A stretch of DNA of 64,000 nucleotides from Panax quinquefolius (GCA_020205615.1 CM035170.1:30757503-30821502); one strand, 5' to 3'; shown: positions 37,045-48,316, counted from the first letter of the stretch. Numbers and translations are program-made. The notes: generated by a model not told the origin, from the sequence alone.

Positions 37045-37530
37045 GTTGAAGTAAAGTTCACCGAAGGTCAAGCAGCCTTGATGTTTTTAGCCATTGGCAA
37101 TTAATCCAGCAAAGCATCGGAGATGGTCCAATGATGCTCATTGGTTGAAGCACATTTCAACGAAGGTCAAGCAACCTTGACATTATCAGTCGTTGGCAAA
37201 TAAATCCAATGAAACATCGGAGGTGGTCCAATGATGGTCAGTCGTTGAAGGACATTTCAACGAAGGTTAGGCAGCCTTGACATTTTCAGTCATTGGCAAG
37301 TAAATCCAGCGAAGCATCGGAGGTGGTTCGATGATATTCACCGTTTAAGCACATTTCAACGAAGGTCAAGCAGCCTTAACATTATCAACCATTGGTAATT
37401 AAATCCAGCGAAGCATCGAAGGTGATCCGATGATGTTCACCGTTGAAGGACATTTCAACGAAGCTCAGACAGCCCTGACAACACAAACTGTTGGCAATAA
37501 CTCCAACAAAGCACTGGAAAGACCTGGCGT
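37045..37530 (+). repeat. Tandem array in the T2 3' UTR (about 99-bp unit, 5 copies)
   Basis: Unit core is CATTTCAACGAAGGTCAAGC, then AGCCTTGACATTNTCAG, ATTGGCAA and CGAAGCATCGGAGGTGGTCC. Five units start near 37046, 37143, 37243, 37344 and 37442, the last diverging. Tandem arrays just before the 3' LTR are common in Tat/Ogre elements. Confidence 0.9.
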
Positions 37531-37859
37531 TATGAACCAGGGCAAACCATCCTCATCGGGGAGGACCGATGATGGAATCTGTTATACAGATCTTCAGCAG
37601 TCAAATCGCAATACCCCAACAGTCTCTCGTACATGAGAAGGACATCTACAGTGGAAAGTATGCACTGAGGGTTAAGGACTTTGGTGATAACCCCAATGTC
37701 AACATCCTCTTGTCTTATTCATGGAGCAACCTCCATTTCAGCATGCACTCAGCATAACATTCGCATCATGCTGCATTACATTCACATCATGATTATCTTG
37801 TCACATTTCAAGTGTGTAGTGGTCTTTATCTTATCCAGGCCATCACACTGCATGAATAT

Positions 37860-37875
37860 GATAAAGAGGGGAATT
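37860..37875 (+). promoter_or_regulatory. Polypurine tract of Tat element T2
   Basis: GATAAAGAGGGGAATT lies flush against the LTR start TGTAGACACCC. Matches the T1 PPT at 64-79. Confidence 0.8.
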
Positions 37876-37935
37876 TGTAGACACCCAAAATTTTGCACTC
37901 TTGTTGCTAACCTTGTAGGAGGGCAAAATCGTCTT

Positions 37936-38312
37936 CCGGAGACAACCCTGGAAGTCAAGTCAGCTTAATCCCAGAGACAACCCCGGGATACTTAGTTTTC
38001 AATCTTGGAGACAACACTGAGATACTCAGTTGCAATCCCAGATACAACCCGGGGAGATTCAGTTCTAATCACGGAGACAACCACGAGGGATGCAGTACCA
38101 GTTCCGAAAATAACCCCGGAATAGTCAGTTCCAACCTCGAAGACAACCCCGAGGCACTCAGTTCCAACCCCAGAGATAACCTCGGGAGGTCAAGCACACC
38201 TCAGAGAAAACCCTGAGAACATTCAGCATTCACAGCAGCCCAATCTCAGAGATAACCCTGAGAAACGACTACTACATCTACACAGAGCCGGAGATAACCC
38301 CGGTGAGGGATA
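37936..38312 (+). repeat. U3 array of short palindromic units in the T2 LTR
   Basis: Eleven or so degenerate units of 30-38 bp built on CCGGAGACAACCCCGG / CTCAGAGATAACCCTGAG. Each core is a small inverted repeat. It lies upstream of the TATA box, where enhancers sit in LTR promoters. Confidence 0.85.
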
Positions 38313-38703
38313 AAATAGTCATTTTGCCACATCGATACTACATTCACATCGTCCCAGCATCATTCAAACCCACACTATATATAGAAGTGTCCTATATGAA
38401 CCACATCTCAAAATCCCGAGTGACTACTACACAAAACAGCACACCAGATAGAATCTGAAGACTTGAAGATCTGCTCATGGACCCATCTTCCCGGCTTCGT
38501 ACAACCTCTTATCCCATGTCGTTGTGTAGCTCTCGACAACAGAATTCCGGAAAGGTATAGCACGCCTCCATCGGATGCCCGGATTGAAAGTTATGAAGGT
38601 TCGAGCAGACAACGCATTGTATGAGTGCACGTACTTCGAGACGATAGGACCCACATGGCCCAGGAACTCGGGCAGCCGCAGGCAGACCCTCGGCCATCTG
38701 GTC

Positions 38704-38711
38704 TATAAATA
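38704..38711 (+). promoter_or_regulatory. TATA box of the T2 LTR
   Basis: TATAAATA in GGTCTATAAATATGGGCC, aligned with the T1 TATA box. A weaker TATATATAG lies at 38376. Confidence 0.65.
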
Positions 38712-39108
38712 TGGGCCTTTGGTTGCTCATTTGAAAAAAATAGAAAAATGAGAGAAAACTCTGTCCATTTCAACTCATAAACACTTCTAGAGTGCTCTAA
38801 ACTGAGTGATTCTTCTTTCTAAACACTTGTAAGCTCGTGTTTTACAACATACTAAAATTTAACCAGTGGAAATTGAGTTTTCAGGCGTCAAAAGCTATTT
38901 GAAGTCTTCTTGGCAGCCCATTGTAAGATATTTCAGATTTTTAAGCTTTTTCTCACTTTTGTACATATATATCTACTAACGTTGAGAGTCGCATTGTGTG
39001 GGTATGCCCTGATCGTTGATCCGTGACTTTTTATTGCTTATATATTATATAAATTATCGAACTATGCTTCGACTGAGCCCCAAATATAATATTCGGAGCG
39101 TTTACTGC

Positions 39109-39113
<5 letters not shown>

Positions 39114-39169
<56 letters not shown>

Positions 39170-39283
39170 TCAAACTCTATTTGATTGAGCATGGATATAA
39201 GATCTGGTGCATTTACTGCTTTTATATATATTTACATTTCAGTCATGCCTGGAGATCACTTCGTGGTCATTTACCGCTTTCAT

Positions 39284-39333
<50 letters not shown>

Positions 39334-39375
39334 TTATATTTCTGTCTGGCCTAGAGATCACTTCGTGGCCTTTTC

Positions 39376-39420
<45 letters not shown>
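39114..39420. repeat. TA/CA microsatellites at the left edge of the pararetrovirus
   Basis: (TA)n at about 39114-39166, (CA)n-(TA)n at about 39282-39332, and (TA)n-(CA)n at about 39381-39426. Between them are LTR pieces of the type ATCACTTCGTGGCC that match the T1 LTR. Confidence 0.95.
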
Positions 39421-39427
<7 letters not shown>

Positions 39428-39444
39428 TTTGCTTCCGCCCCAAA

Positions 39445-39458
39445 TGGTATCAGAGCCA
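39445..39458 (+). promoter_or_regulatory. Pararetrovirus primer binding site (tRNA-iMet)
   Basis: TGGTATCAGAGCCA, the exact complement of plant initiator tRNA-Met 3' end. Caulimoviridae number their genome from this site. It lies about 270 bases before the first ORF. Confidence 0.85.
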
Positions 39459-39711
39459 AGTTGTATTGTTGTTTCTAATTGCTGAGTAAAATCTTTTTAA
39501 TCAATTATTCTTTTATTCTTTCAAAATCTTATTCTTTTCATTATTCTGAAGCCACCTAACTTACCTGTAGTCCACCTAGTTCGTGTCGAACCTTTTGTAA
39601 GTCTCCAGGGTGAGCAGTGTCTAGTTTTAGAACATAGGTATGAGTCTACTTAGGGTAAGAGGGTATGCATGAACGAATAATGAGTAAGAATTATTTTTTA
39701 AATTAGTAAAG

Positions 39712-41397
39712 ATGAGTATATTATTTAGATCTAGCTCCTCAGTTAGTAGCCAGCCAGCTTTGCCCCATGTTCCAGACATAGTTAACCAAGAAGAACGCAG
39801 TTATGAAAACATCAGTCAAGTTTTAAACAATTGGAACATACCCAAAGTTTCTCCAAGAAAAATTTACTAGGCAACCTTTTTAGATAATTTTAAAATTGAT
39901 TATAATGTTAAAACAGATGAAAAAGTTTATGCCATTAACAAAGAGTATGAAAATTGCAGCCTCTTATCTCCTGATGTTATTAAAAAACATAGGAAAAATT
40001 GCTATAATTTTATTCATATAGGACTTGTCCAATTTGTTGTTAAACCATTAAACATTAAAGGTATTAATTCTAGTATCTATCTGTGTCTTAAAGATGCTAG
40101 GTTTCTTAATTATCATCCGAGTATCATTGGCATAATGGAATCAAGTCTGCATAATGGTCCAATCCATTTTAATTGCTTTCCTGATTTCACATTAAGCCTA
40201 AGTGATCACAATCTATTAAAAGCTTTAACATTAAACGTTAAAACTGCTGGAGAAATTACTCATATGATCGAGGGTTCTCAGCCTCTTGCTTTAATTTATA
40301 GGATTTATTATAAGACCATGAAAACAAATTTAAATGTACATGCTCTTAATAAAAGTCCTAAAGCTCAAACCGTTTTAATTCAAAGTTCAACCAGTGACGC
40401 TAATGTTCAGATCCCGAGAACCATCCTCTGGAAAGACATTATGCTACCTAGTCAATGGACTTTACCCAGTGAAATACCGCAACAACCTGTAGTTAACAAC
40501 TTATTAAATGTAGAAAATATTAGACAATTTTCTGATGGAACGGTAAAAATAAGTTTTGAACGCACTAGAAGGCCAGTTATTATAGAAGATTTTGCTAGTT
40601 CTTCAGCACCTTCAGTTCATACCAGAAGAGATACTGAAGTACTTAGTAACCCTTCAATTAGGGATATAAAATTAAAGGGTATCCTTAATCAGGGTCAAGC
40701 TAGTCATCCTTGTTATACTCAAAATGATCATGTTGAAGAAGGTGGTTCTTCTTCTCCAACGTCTTCAGAGTTTCCTACTCAATCTGATTTTGATGATCCT
40801 ATTAATAAACAACTAAGAGTCATTAATAAAGAATTTGAATTAGATTTGGATTTTCTTGTTAGAAATTTCAATTCTAAAATTAATAAAGAAAAAAGACATT
40901 TATTCAGATCTGTTCACACGACTGATAAAGAACGTGATAAAATAATTAATAGATGGAAGAGATTTATTAAAAATGAAAAGATAAACATTACTTTTTACGA
41001 TTGGTATGATCAATATCAAGGTAAATGTAATGTTATAACCAAAATACAATGGGTTAAAGAAGATAAATCAAAAGTTTCTTCATGTCATCCTCCTTTAGAA
41101 ACTGTGCTTATTCCAGTAAAAAATACTTCAGTTATTGCCAGCCCTTTCAAAATTTTGGATGGAAATAAAGATGATAACAAAATTATTGAACAATTAAATT
41201 TCAACAACCAGTACCTAGCAACTGTAGGTAGACAGCTTGATAGAATTGAAGAAAAATTTGAAGAAACCCCTGTTAAAAAACCTGATTCAAGGATTAAACA
41301 ACCTTTGTTGAAATTGCATGAGAATAGAAATAAATTAGGTTTACCTAATAGGATGGTGAACTTACCCGAGAAATTGATAAGTTATTTAGAAAGTTGA
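39712..41397 (+). pseudogene. Pararetrovirus movement protein ORF
   Basis: Cell-to-cell movement protein of the 30K superfamily, acting at plasmodesmata. The ATG at 39712 is in frame with the longer open stretch from 40135; the only stop between them is TAG at 39868-39870. The conserved core lies about residues 100-190: LKDARF, then GIMESSL, GPIHF, PDFTLSLSD and LTLNVKTAG. DGTVKISFER follows at about residue 280. The C-terminal third is charged (EFELDLDFLV, KRFIKNEK). It ends at TGA 41395-41397 and overlaps the next frame by about 45 bases. Family placement is from recognised motifs, not a search. Confidence 0.8.
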
Positions 41398-43058
41398 AAA
41401 CTGAACCTGAAACCAGTGGCATTATTGGTATCATTGATCAAGTTGAATCTGATAATGAGAGCAGTTGCCAATCAGACCAGTCTGATACTGTTTCAATTCC
41501 AGACTTCAATGATCAACTTAAAAAATTAACTGTTAGTAATACTAGTATTACCAGACATTGGTATTCTAGACCAACTCCTCCTGATCTACAGTTCGATGAG
41601 AGAAATCTAGATAAACAATTCTCTGTTTCTTCTAATAAAATTTATGAATGGAACATTGATGGTTTTAGTGAACAAGAAATTTTAAACAAATTAAATCACA
41701 TGTCCATGGTAGCTAATAGCTATATTACTAAATTCAACAATCTGACTCAATCAGACATCGTTGAATTACTAGCTAGTGGATTTACTAGTATTCTTAGGTC
41801 TTGGTGGAAAAAACATCTCACAGAAGACACTAGGTTATCAATAGTCCATGTTGTCCAGTTGAATAACGACGACAATCCCATCTTTGATGAAGATGTTGGT
41901 GTTGGTCCGCCTGATGGTGTTAATACTTTAATATTCACAATTATTAAACACTTTGTTGGAACTCCTAGTAAAATTATTGAAAGAATTCACGATCAACTAA
42001 GTAATCTCACTTATCCCACTCTAAGTGATTTTAGATGGTACAAAGATGTGTTTACTTCTCGAGTCATGATGCGTAATGATAGTAACAAACCATTCTGGAA
42101 AGAAAAATTTGTTAATGGTTTACCATCATTATTCGCTCATAAGGTTCGCGAAGAATTAAGTAAAAATCTAGGCTACATTGATTATGATAATCTTACCAAT
42201 GGTGATATTATAAGTCATATTCAAAAGATTGGTTTAAAAATGTGTATTAATTTTAAACTAGCCAAACAAGCTGGTAAAGATAAAAAAAAAAGCAAAATAT
42301 GAGTTAAGAACTTTTTGCGAACAATATGGTTTACCCCCTGTTGCTCCCTCTAGGAGAAAGCTCAGGCATAAACGTATTGAGTCTCATAAGAGTCACAAAC
42401 ATCATAAAAGAAAACATAGTCAAAACAAAAATAAAGATCAAGACAATTATTATAATAAATCAAAGACATCTAGTAAAAAATTGACTAAAAACCCAAGAAG
42501 TTTGATAAACGTAAAATTGTTTGCCACAATTGTGGGCAAAAAGGGCACTACAAAAATGAATGTAAAATAAAACAAAACTTATCTCAGCTGAATCTTTCGA
42601 CTGAAGATACTGAACATCTATTAGAGTTAATAAGAGTAGAGAACAACGTCAGTAATGATGAAGGTTCTGTTAATCCTTACTCTTCTAATAACAGTTTCAG
42701 CAACGATGAATCAGATAATGATAATGAAGTTACTATATGTGCTGAAAATTGTAATGAAAACTGTTGTGTTAAAAGATTGAACGTAATTACCAAAGAGGAT
42801 GAAGAAAGCTCTTTGTTGATTGATTTAATTGGTAAAATTACTGACCCAGAATTAAAAATTCAATACACAAAACAGTTGAAAGATTTGTTAACTAAAGATA
42901 AAGGAGTAAAAGACAAGATCATTAAAGCTAAAGAAAAGCCTATAATTAGACTTAATAAAACTCTTGAAAGATTTAAATCTCCAGCTAAAGAAGTTACCCT
43001 TCCAGAATTAAATCAAGAAATTAATAAGCTCAAAAGAGAAGTATCTAATTTAAAATGA
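41352..43058 (+). pseudogene. Pararetrovirus coat protein with zinc knuckle
   Basis: Capsid protein. The core (about 41640-42260) has LLASGFTSILRSWWKKHL, FVGTPSKI, WYKDVF and FWKEKFVNGLPSLF, typical of Caulimoviridae coat proteins. A run of ten A at 42281-42290 shifts the frame. A basic stretch (about 42350-42480) is read in another frame, and the first frame returns by about 42500. The CCHC knuckle CHNCGQKGHYKNEC is at 42522-42563. An acidic stretch and a lysine-rich, coil-like stretch follow to TGA 43056-43058. No clear start codon lies before the coat core, so it was probably part of a polyprotein or used a start now lost. Confidence 0.8.
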
Positions 43059-43740
43059 GATATTTCTAACTTAAGAAATGAGATCGATGATAAAAAATCC
43101 GACCTTTAGGTACATGATTCCTCTTCTAGTGATGAAAATCATGATGAACCAGAATCATCAGGTACCAAAGAAGAGCCTGATCTTTTTATTCAAGGTCTCT
43201 CCCTTAAACGCATTAAAGATATCACCATCCAAAAATGGTATATCTTTGTTAACTTAGTTATCGATAAAACTTTCTCGATACAACTCCCTGCCTTAATTGA
43301 TACTAGTGCAGATCTGAATTATATTCAAGAAGGACTTATCCCTACTAAGTATTATAAGAAAACTAGTGAAATAAAATATAAATTGCCTAAAGTTCATATT
43401 TGTCAAGATAATATGTGTTTTAAAACTTCATTTGTTTTAATTCGCAATCTTACGGATAAGATCATCTTAGGATTACCATTTATATATTTATTATATCCAT
43501 TTACTACCTCTAATAAAGGATTAAGCTGCGAGCATCTAGGTAAGAAGATAACATTTAAATTTCTTATTAAACCTAAACAAAGGGATTTGAGATTTATCCA
43601 AGATGAATCCATTTCTAATTCTTTAAATCTATTAAATTGTAAGTCTACTCATTTAAACTTCTTAAAGAAAGAGATTAAATATAAGCAAGTTGAAGAACAG
43701 CTTAAGAGTAAAAGAGTTCAAGACAAAATTACTGATTTAA
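43059..43740 (+). pseudogene. Pararetrovirus aspartic protease domain
   Basis: Processes the viral polyprotein. Same frame as the coat protein, with a further stop TAG at 43107-43109. The active-site region reads LIDTSADLNYI (Asp codon 43299-43301): the third residue of the usual D-T/S-G triad is Ser, which should disable it. IILGLPFI follows about 55 residues later at the position of the second conserved block. It continues without a stop into RT. Confidence 0.75.
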
Positions 43741-44164
43741 AAACTTATTTAAATGATAATCTATATTCTGATTCTCCTAATGCTTTCTGGAATCGGAAGA
43801 AACATGTTGTAAGACTCCCTTATGCTAAAGAATTTAAGGAACATTTAATCCCTACTAAAGCTAGACCCATACAAATGAGTCATGAACAAATGGAATTATG
43901 CAAAAAGGAAATTAATGATCTCATTAATAAAGGTTTAATTAGACATAGTAAATCCCCTTGGTCCTGTCCTGCCTTTTATGTCAATAATGAAGCAAAAAAG
44001 GAAAGAGGTGTTCCTCGTCTAGTTATTAATTATAAACCGCTAAACAAAGTCCTTGAATGGATTAGGTATCACCTACCCAATAAGGAAGACCTCTTAATAG
44101 GTTAAGTTATGCCACCATTTTTAGTAAATTTGACCTTAAATCAGGATTCTGGTAAGTTGACATC
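43741..44164 (+). pseudogene. Pararetrovirus reverse transcriptase, N-terminal half
   Basis: Motifs RPIQMSHEQM, GLIRHSKSPWSCPAFYV and RLVINYKPLN fit Caulimoviridae RT. The frame closes with TAA at 44103-44105; the motif with the first catalytic Asp (FDLKSGF, about 44130) lies in a different frame and is followed by another TAA. The solo LTR L4 then splits the gene at 44165. Confidence 0.8.
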
Positions 44165-45682
44165 TGTGACGCCCCCAAAATAGGTATACAACACCCATTG
44201 TGAGTCACCAAATACATGGTACAGAAATAAATACAACTTCAGTAATACAATTGTAAATGCGAATATCGACAACGCCTATCTTATAAGTTTGAATACAAAT
44301 ATTGTATACTAGAGAGTATACAAACTCAAAAGGAGTCCTCATTACAATTATTCAAACACTATTTTACGAAATAGTGAGGATCGCTAAAAAACATCTTTCT
44401 AGAACCATCACTCCATACCCCGACTAGATCCTGCTTATGTTCTCACCTCACGAGAAGAAAATGGAACAAAAGGAAAAGGGTGAACTCAACTAGCCCAATA
44501 AAGAATATTATGACTAAGATAATATACAACAAATTATCATTAGTCTTCAACGGGAAAAATCGATAAAATATAATGAGACAACAAGTTTTAGATCAACAAG
44601 CTGCGGTGAAACAACAATCCATTAGAAGAGTCAAGTAGAGAAAGAATTCTACTATCTTCTAAGATTTAGTGCCCACAAAGAAAATTTCATTTTTCGATGA
44701 ATAGTGTCGTATTCGTGAATAGTGCTGTATACGTAGTATACGTGAATAGTAACCCCGACACAAAAAGTTCCAAATTTGATAAAAAGTTCATACCAACATT
44801 TCGGTATAATGATATTGAAGAAAATATCATTTTAAGAATAATATAACACCCCTTACCTCAAAATAACCGTATTTTTGATCAATTTGGATATATTAACGTT
44901 TGTGAAACTTGCACTGAATAACAACTCTCAAAGTATCTAAATACTCACAAAAATACGCTCAATAATCTAGAGAGAAAGAAAACTTATTTCTGGTGTGATT
45001 TTCAATTCGAACCTAAGCGTCTATTTATAGGAAAAATGCTAGAACGCCATAGGAGACTAAATAATAAAATAATATTATTTAATCAACAAATTCTCTACAT
45101 ATGCTTTGAACAAGTCTAGCATGCCTTCTTTGAAAAACAAACCAAAGTGACCCACATGCTTGAAAAATCAAAAGTGGGTCCCACCCATAATTTAATAAAA
45201 ATCATTTTATTTTCTGAAACTTCAGTAATTCATAATAAATAGCCCTTTTATCAGAAAAATTCGAAACGCGCGTGTTTTCATAGGAAATTTAATTCTCTAC
45301 AATTTTGTAGAAGAAAGTTTTTCCAAATTCTAATCAGAAAATACCTGAAATCCACAAACGGGTGATTTTTAATACCTCCAATCAAACAAAAATCTTGATA
45401 AAACACCTCATATTTTATCCATATAAAATAGATATATCCAACATTTATATCCACAAAATAAATATTTCTTTATCATATGAATCAATAATTAATTATTCAC
45501 AAATAATATTACAGAATCACATTTATGACAACCAGGTCGTTCCCAGGAAAGAGAGGGCTTTCCAATAAGGATTTCTCCTTAATAGAGCGCAATTAGGTGA
45601 CCAAACCTCTCCTTGACAGAACTTTCTAGACATTGCCAATAATGTTATCTAATAATATTCATTAATAAGTTGGGGTCTTACA
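44165..45682 (-). mobile_element. Short family L solo LTR (L4) inside the pararetrovirus RT gene
   Basis: 1518 bp. Plus-strand ends are TGTGACGCCCCCAAAATAGG and GGGGTCTTACA. Flanks ACATC (44160-44164) and CCATC (45683-45687) form a 5-bp TSD with one mismatch. It matches L5 best, and L1/L6 more loosely (CCTATTTATAGG TATA block near 45020, CGTTCCCAGGAAAGAGAGGG block near 45540). It is much shorter than other L LTRs, lacking the minisatellite and much of both outer thirds. Confidence 0.9.
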
Positions 45683-46215
45683 CCATCCACCTAGATGATA
45701 AGTACAAAACAGCTTTCACTACCCCATTTAGTCATTACGAATGGAACATCCAGTCATTTGGTTTGAAAAATGCCCCTAGTGAATTTCAGAATATCCTCAA
45801 TGATATTTTGAATCCCTTCAGTCATTTCATTATTGTTTATATCGATGATATTCTTGTCTTTTCCAAATCCATTAAAGAACATATTAAATAATTAAATTCA
45901 TTTTTCAAGACAGTTAAGACCAATGGACTTGTTCTTTATCCTTCCAAATGCAGTTTGTTTCAGACTAAAGTTAAGTTTCTTGGTCTTATCCTCTATCAAG
46001 GACTTATTCGGCCTATTGACAGAGCTATTCAATTTACCGACAGATTTCCTGATAAGATTACCAACAAAACCCAACTGCAGAGATTTCTGGGCTCGCTCAA
46101 TTACATTGGCAAGTTCTACGAAAATCTCAGGAAGATTTGCAAACCTCTCTTTCAGCGTTTGCAAAATAATCCTCCCTCGGGTCGACGTTCATACTTACAT
46201 CATCCAAAGAAATAA
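45683..46215 (+). pseudogene. Pararetrovirus reverse transcriptase, C-terminal half
   Basis: Continues RT after L4. TAFTTPFSHYEWN and FGLKNAPSEFQ precede the catalytic YIDD box (codons 45838-45849). QRFLGSLNYIGKFY follows in the connection region (about 46080-46120). A stop at 45888-45890 and a frame change divide it; the second part ends at a stop at 46213-46215. Confidence 0.85.
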
Positions 46216-46729
46216 AGAAATATGTTAAGGTTTTGCCTTGCCTTGGCATTTCTAACGATTCAGCTTTTAAAATCATTGAAACTGATGCCTCTAACATTGG
46301 ATTCGGAGGTATCCTCAAGCAAAAGTTAACTCTGACTTCTTATAAACAAATTGTCCGATTTCATTTCGGTGCATGGAATCCTACACAGTTAAATTATAGT
46401 ACTATCAAAAAAGAAATTCTTTAGTTTTATGTATTAATAAATTTCAAAGTGACTTGCTAAATCAAAAGTTTCTAGTTAGGATAGATTGCAAATCTACCAA
46501 ATTTATTTTAGAAAAAGATGTTGAAAATTTGGCCTCTAAGCAATCTTTCGCTAGATGGCAAGCTCTGTTAAGAATTTTTGATTTTGAGATTGAATATATT
46601 AAAGGAAGTAACAATTCAATCCCAGATTTTCTTACTCGTGAATTTATTAACACAGTACCATATTATCACTATGAGTGTTCAAGGAGGCTCTTCTTCTCGA
46701 GGTCAGGGCCGCCCTTCAGGCCCAAGTAA
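46216..46729 (+). pseudogene. Pararetrovirus RNase H
   Basis: Removes RNA from the RNA-DNA hybrid during replication. ETDASNIGFGGILKQ carries the first catalytic Asp, YSTIKKEIL the Glu, and VRIDCKS the next Asp; WQALLRIFDFEIEYIKG then NSIPDFLTRE is the usual C-terminal block. A TAG near 46422 and a frame change split it. Its last ~59 bases overlap the start of the following ORF. Confidence 0.85.
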
Positions 46730-48019
46730 TCAATCAAAAGAAACTTTAGTTCCTCATCCAGTTAGCCCAGTTCCTCAACCTAACCCAATTAGTAAACTTC
46801 AGGTCTTTGGTACAATTCCCAAGACCTATTCATCTATCTTAGCTAGTAACCCTAAACTAGTTGATCCTTTCTGCAATCAAACGAGGGCATCTTCCTCAAA
46901 CCCCAATAACCCCTCTTCTCAGTACATTCTAAAATGGGAGCATCACTTGTTTCATATTGAACCACACATGAAGCCAAAAGATGACCCAATTAAGCTTGAT
47001 GCCCAATATTTTCCTTTTGGGTGGCATTTTATGCCTTGGGCTCCTTATAAATCCCTTGTGTATTATAAGGATATCCTTCTTGAAACCGAGTCAATCTTCA
47101 TCAAACCTATTTATACTAAGGATGATGAATCCAAAGTTCTCTATCATTCACTCTATATTAAACAAATTATTCACTCCACAGAATGGGGAAATCATCTCTC
47201 CGATCTTAAGCAGCTATCTAACAATGGTAACTCATATTGTTATTATGATTATATAGAGGCCTGGAATAAGATCTTCCTCTATCAAAATGAATCGCATAGT
47301 CACTCGTGGTTCTTTCAATTTGACCAAAAATTCAAAAGTCAAATCCCCTCCTGGTTTATTCTTTGGTGGTCAAGATTTGGGTCTTCTTTCGACCTTCTCC
47401 CTGACCCTCTTAAAGCTCAGCTCAATCATTTTTGTAACCATAATAAATATCAATCAAAGTTTGAGGGTATCCCTGTTTTTCTTCAATTCATTAGTAAATA
47501 TAAGATTCCTTGGATTTTTAAATGGCAGTATGTCATTTTATCTCCATTTGAAGTTACAACTTTTCAATCTTAGTCGTCGGGTAGTCTGACTACTCAAACC
47601 ACAGTTTCCCCAATTACTTATCTTTCCCATCAATGCTTTGTCAAATGGTGAGATAAACTTGGTGTTGATAGGATTGTAGGTCAAGTTCAAAAATAATTTC
47701 CCTCGGTTCCTATCTCTGTTCTTCCAGTCAACTCAATCCTTGACAAGGGATTCTCTAGTTAATTAAAACCAACAAAATCAAGCCCAGCAGGCTCTATTGA
47801 TATCACCAATGTCAATAAATGTTCAACTATAGAATTAAAGATCCTTGCTGATGCTATCCATAAAAGAATTGATAAGTTATATTAAGAGGTCAAAGCTTAA
47901 GAATATTCTTCTTCCTCCTCCAGGTGTGCCAGTTCTAGTAAAAATGATGATGAAGAAGATAATGAGGATCCTTACAGAACTATCAATCTTCAAGATGCTC
48001 AGGACCCATTTGCCTGACA
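46671..48019 (+). pseudogene. Pararetrovirus 3' ORF of unknown function
   Basis: ATG at 46671 opens 300 codons to TAG at 47571-47573. Beyond it, the same frame stays protein-like to about 48019, broken by several more stops (for example near 47650, 47693 and 47760), and ends in an acidic tail (SSSKNDDEEDNED). The true ORF was probably near 450 codons. The N-terminus is Ser/Gly/Pro-rich; the middle is aromatic-rich (KWEHHLFHIEPH, FGWHFMPWAPYKSL, IPSWFILWWSRFG). The position fits the second ORF of florendoviruses or a transactivator/inclusion-body gene. I do not recognise it firmly. Confidence 0.6.
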
Positions 48020-48023
48020 TCTC

Positions 48024-48158
48024 AGTCACATGCACCTGCTCCTGCAGCCACTTAGTCAAAAGATGTTCCTTCTTTTCCACCGAAAGCAGCCCTCAGTCAC
48101 ATGCACCTGCTCCTGCAGCCATTTAGTCAAAAGATGCGTCTCATTTTCCACTGAAAGC
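48024..48158 (+). repeat. Direct repeat (about 67 bp, 2 copies) before the pararetrovirus promoter
   Basis: CAGTCACATGCACCTGCTCC, then TGCAGCCA-TTAGTCAAAAGATG, then TTTTCCACYGAAAGCAG occurs twice in tandem. It lies in the intergenic region about 150-280 bases upstream of the TATA box, where pararetroviral enhancers lie. Confidence 0.8.
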
Positions 48159-48308
48159 AGTTTTTGCCACGTGATTCAGTCAAAAGTTGCCAAAAGTGTC
48201 CATGCATAGTAAAAAAGTCAGCACTGTTTTACTATTCATCAATAGTAAATATTGTCTGTAATCATTCACTTTTGTAATAGTAATATTGTAATAGTTCTTT
48301 CCTTATTC

Positions 48309-48316
48309 TATAAAAG
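48309..48316 (+). promoter_or_regulatory. TATA box of the pararetrovirus pregenomic-RNA promoter
   Basis: TATAAAAG in CTTATTCTATAAAAGGAACTCG, followed by sequence rich in CT. Placement after the last ORF and before the leader matches the 35S-type promoter of Caulimoviridae. The start site is expected about 30 bases on; not provable from sequence. Confidence 0.7.

Noticed and set aside
37045..37530. CRISPR-like regularly spaced repeats
   Set aside because: The whole ~99-bp unit is repeated with no unique spacers, in a plant retroelement 3' UTR; it is an ordinary tandem array.
39016..39485. Several open frames of Tyr-Ile and Thr-His repeats
   Set aside because: Translations of TA and CA microsatellites; the same for 59037-59580 and 62783-63278.
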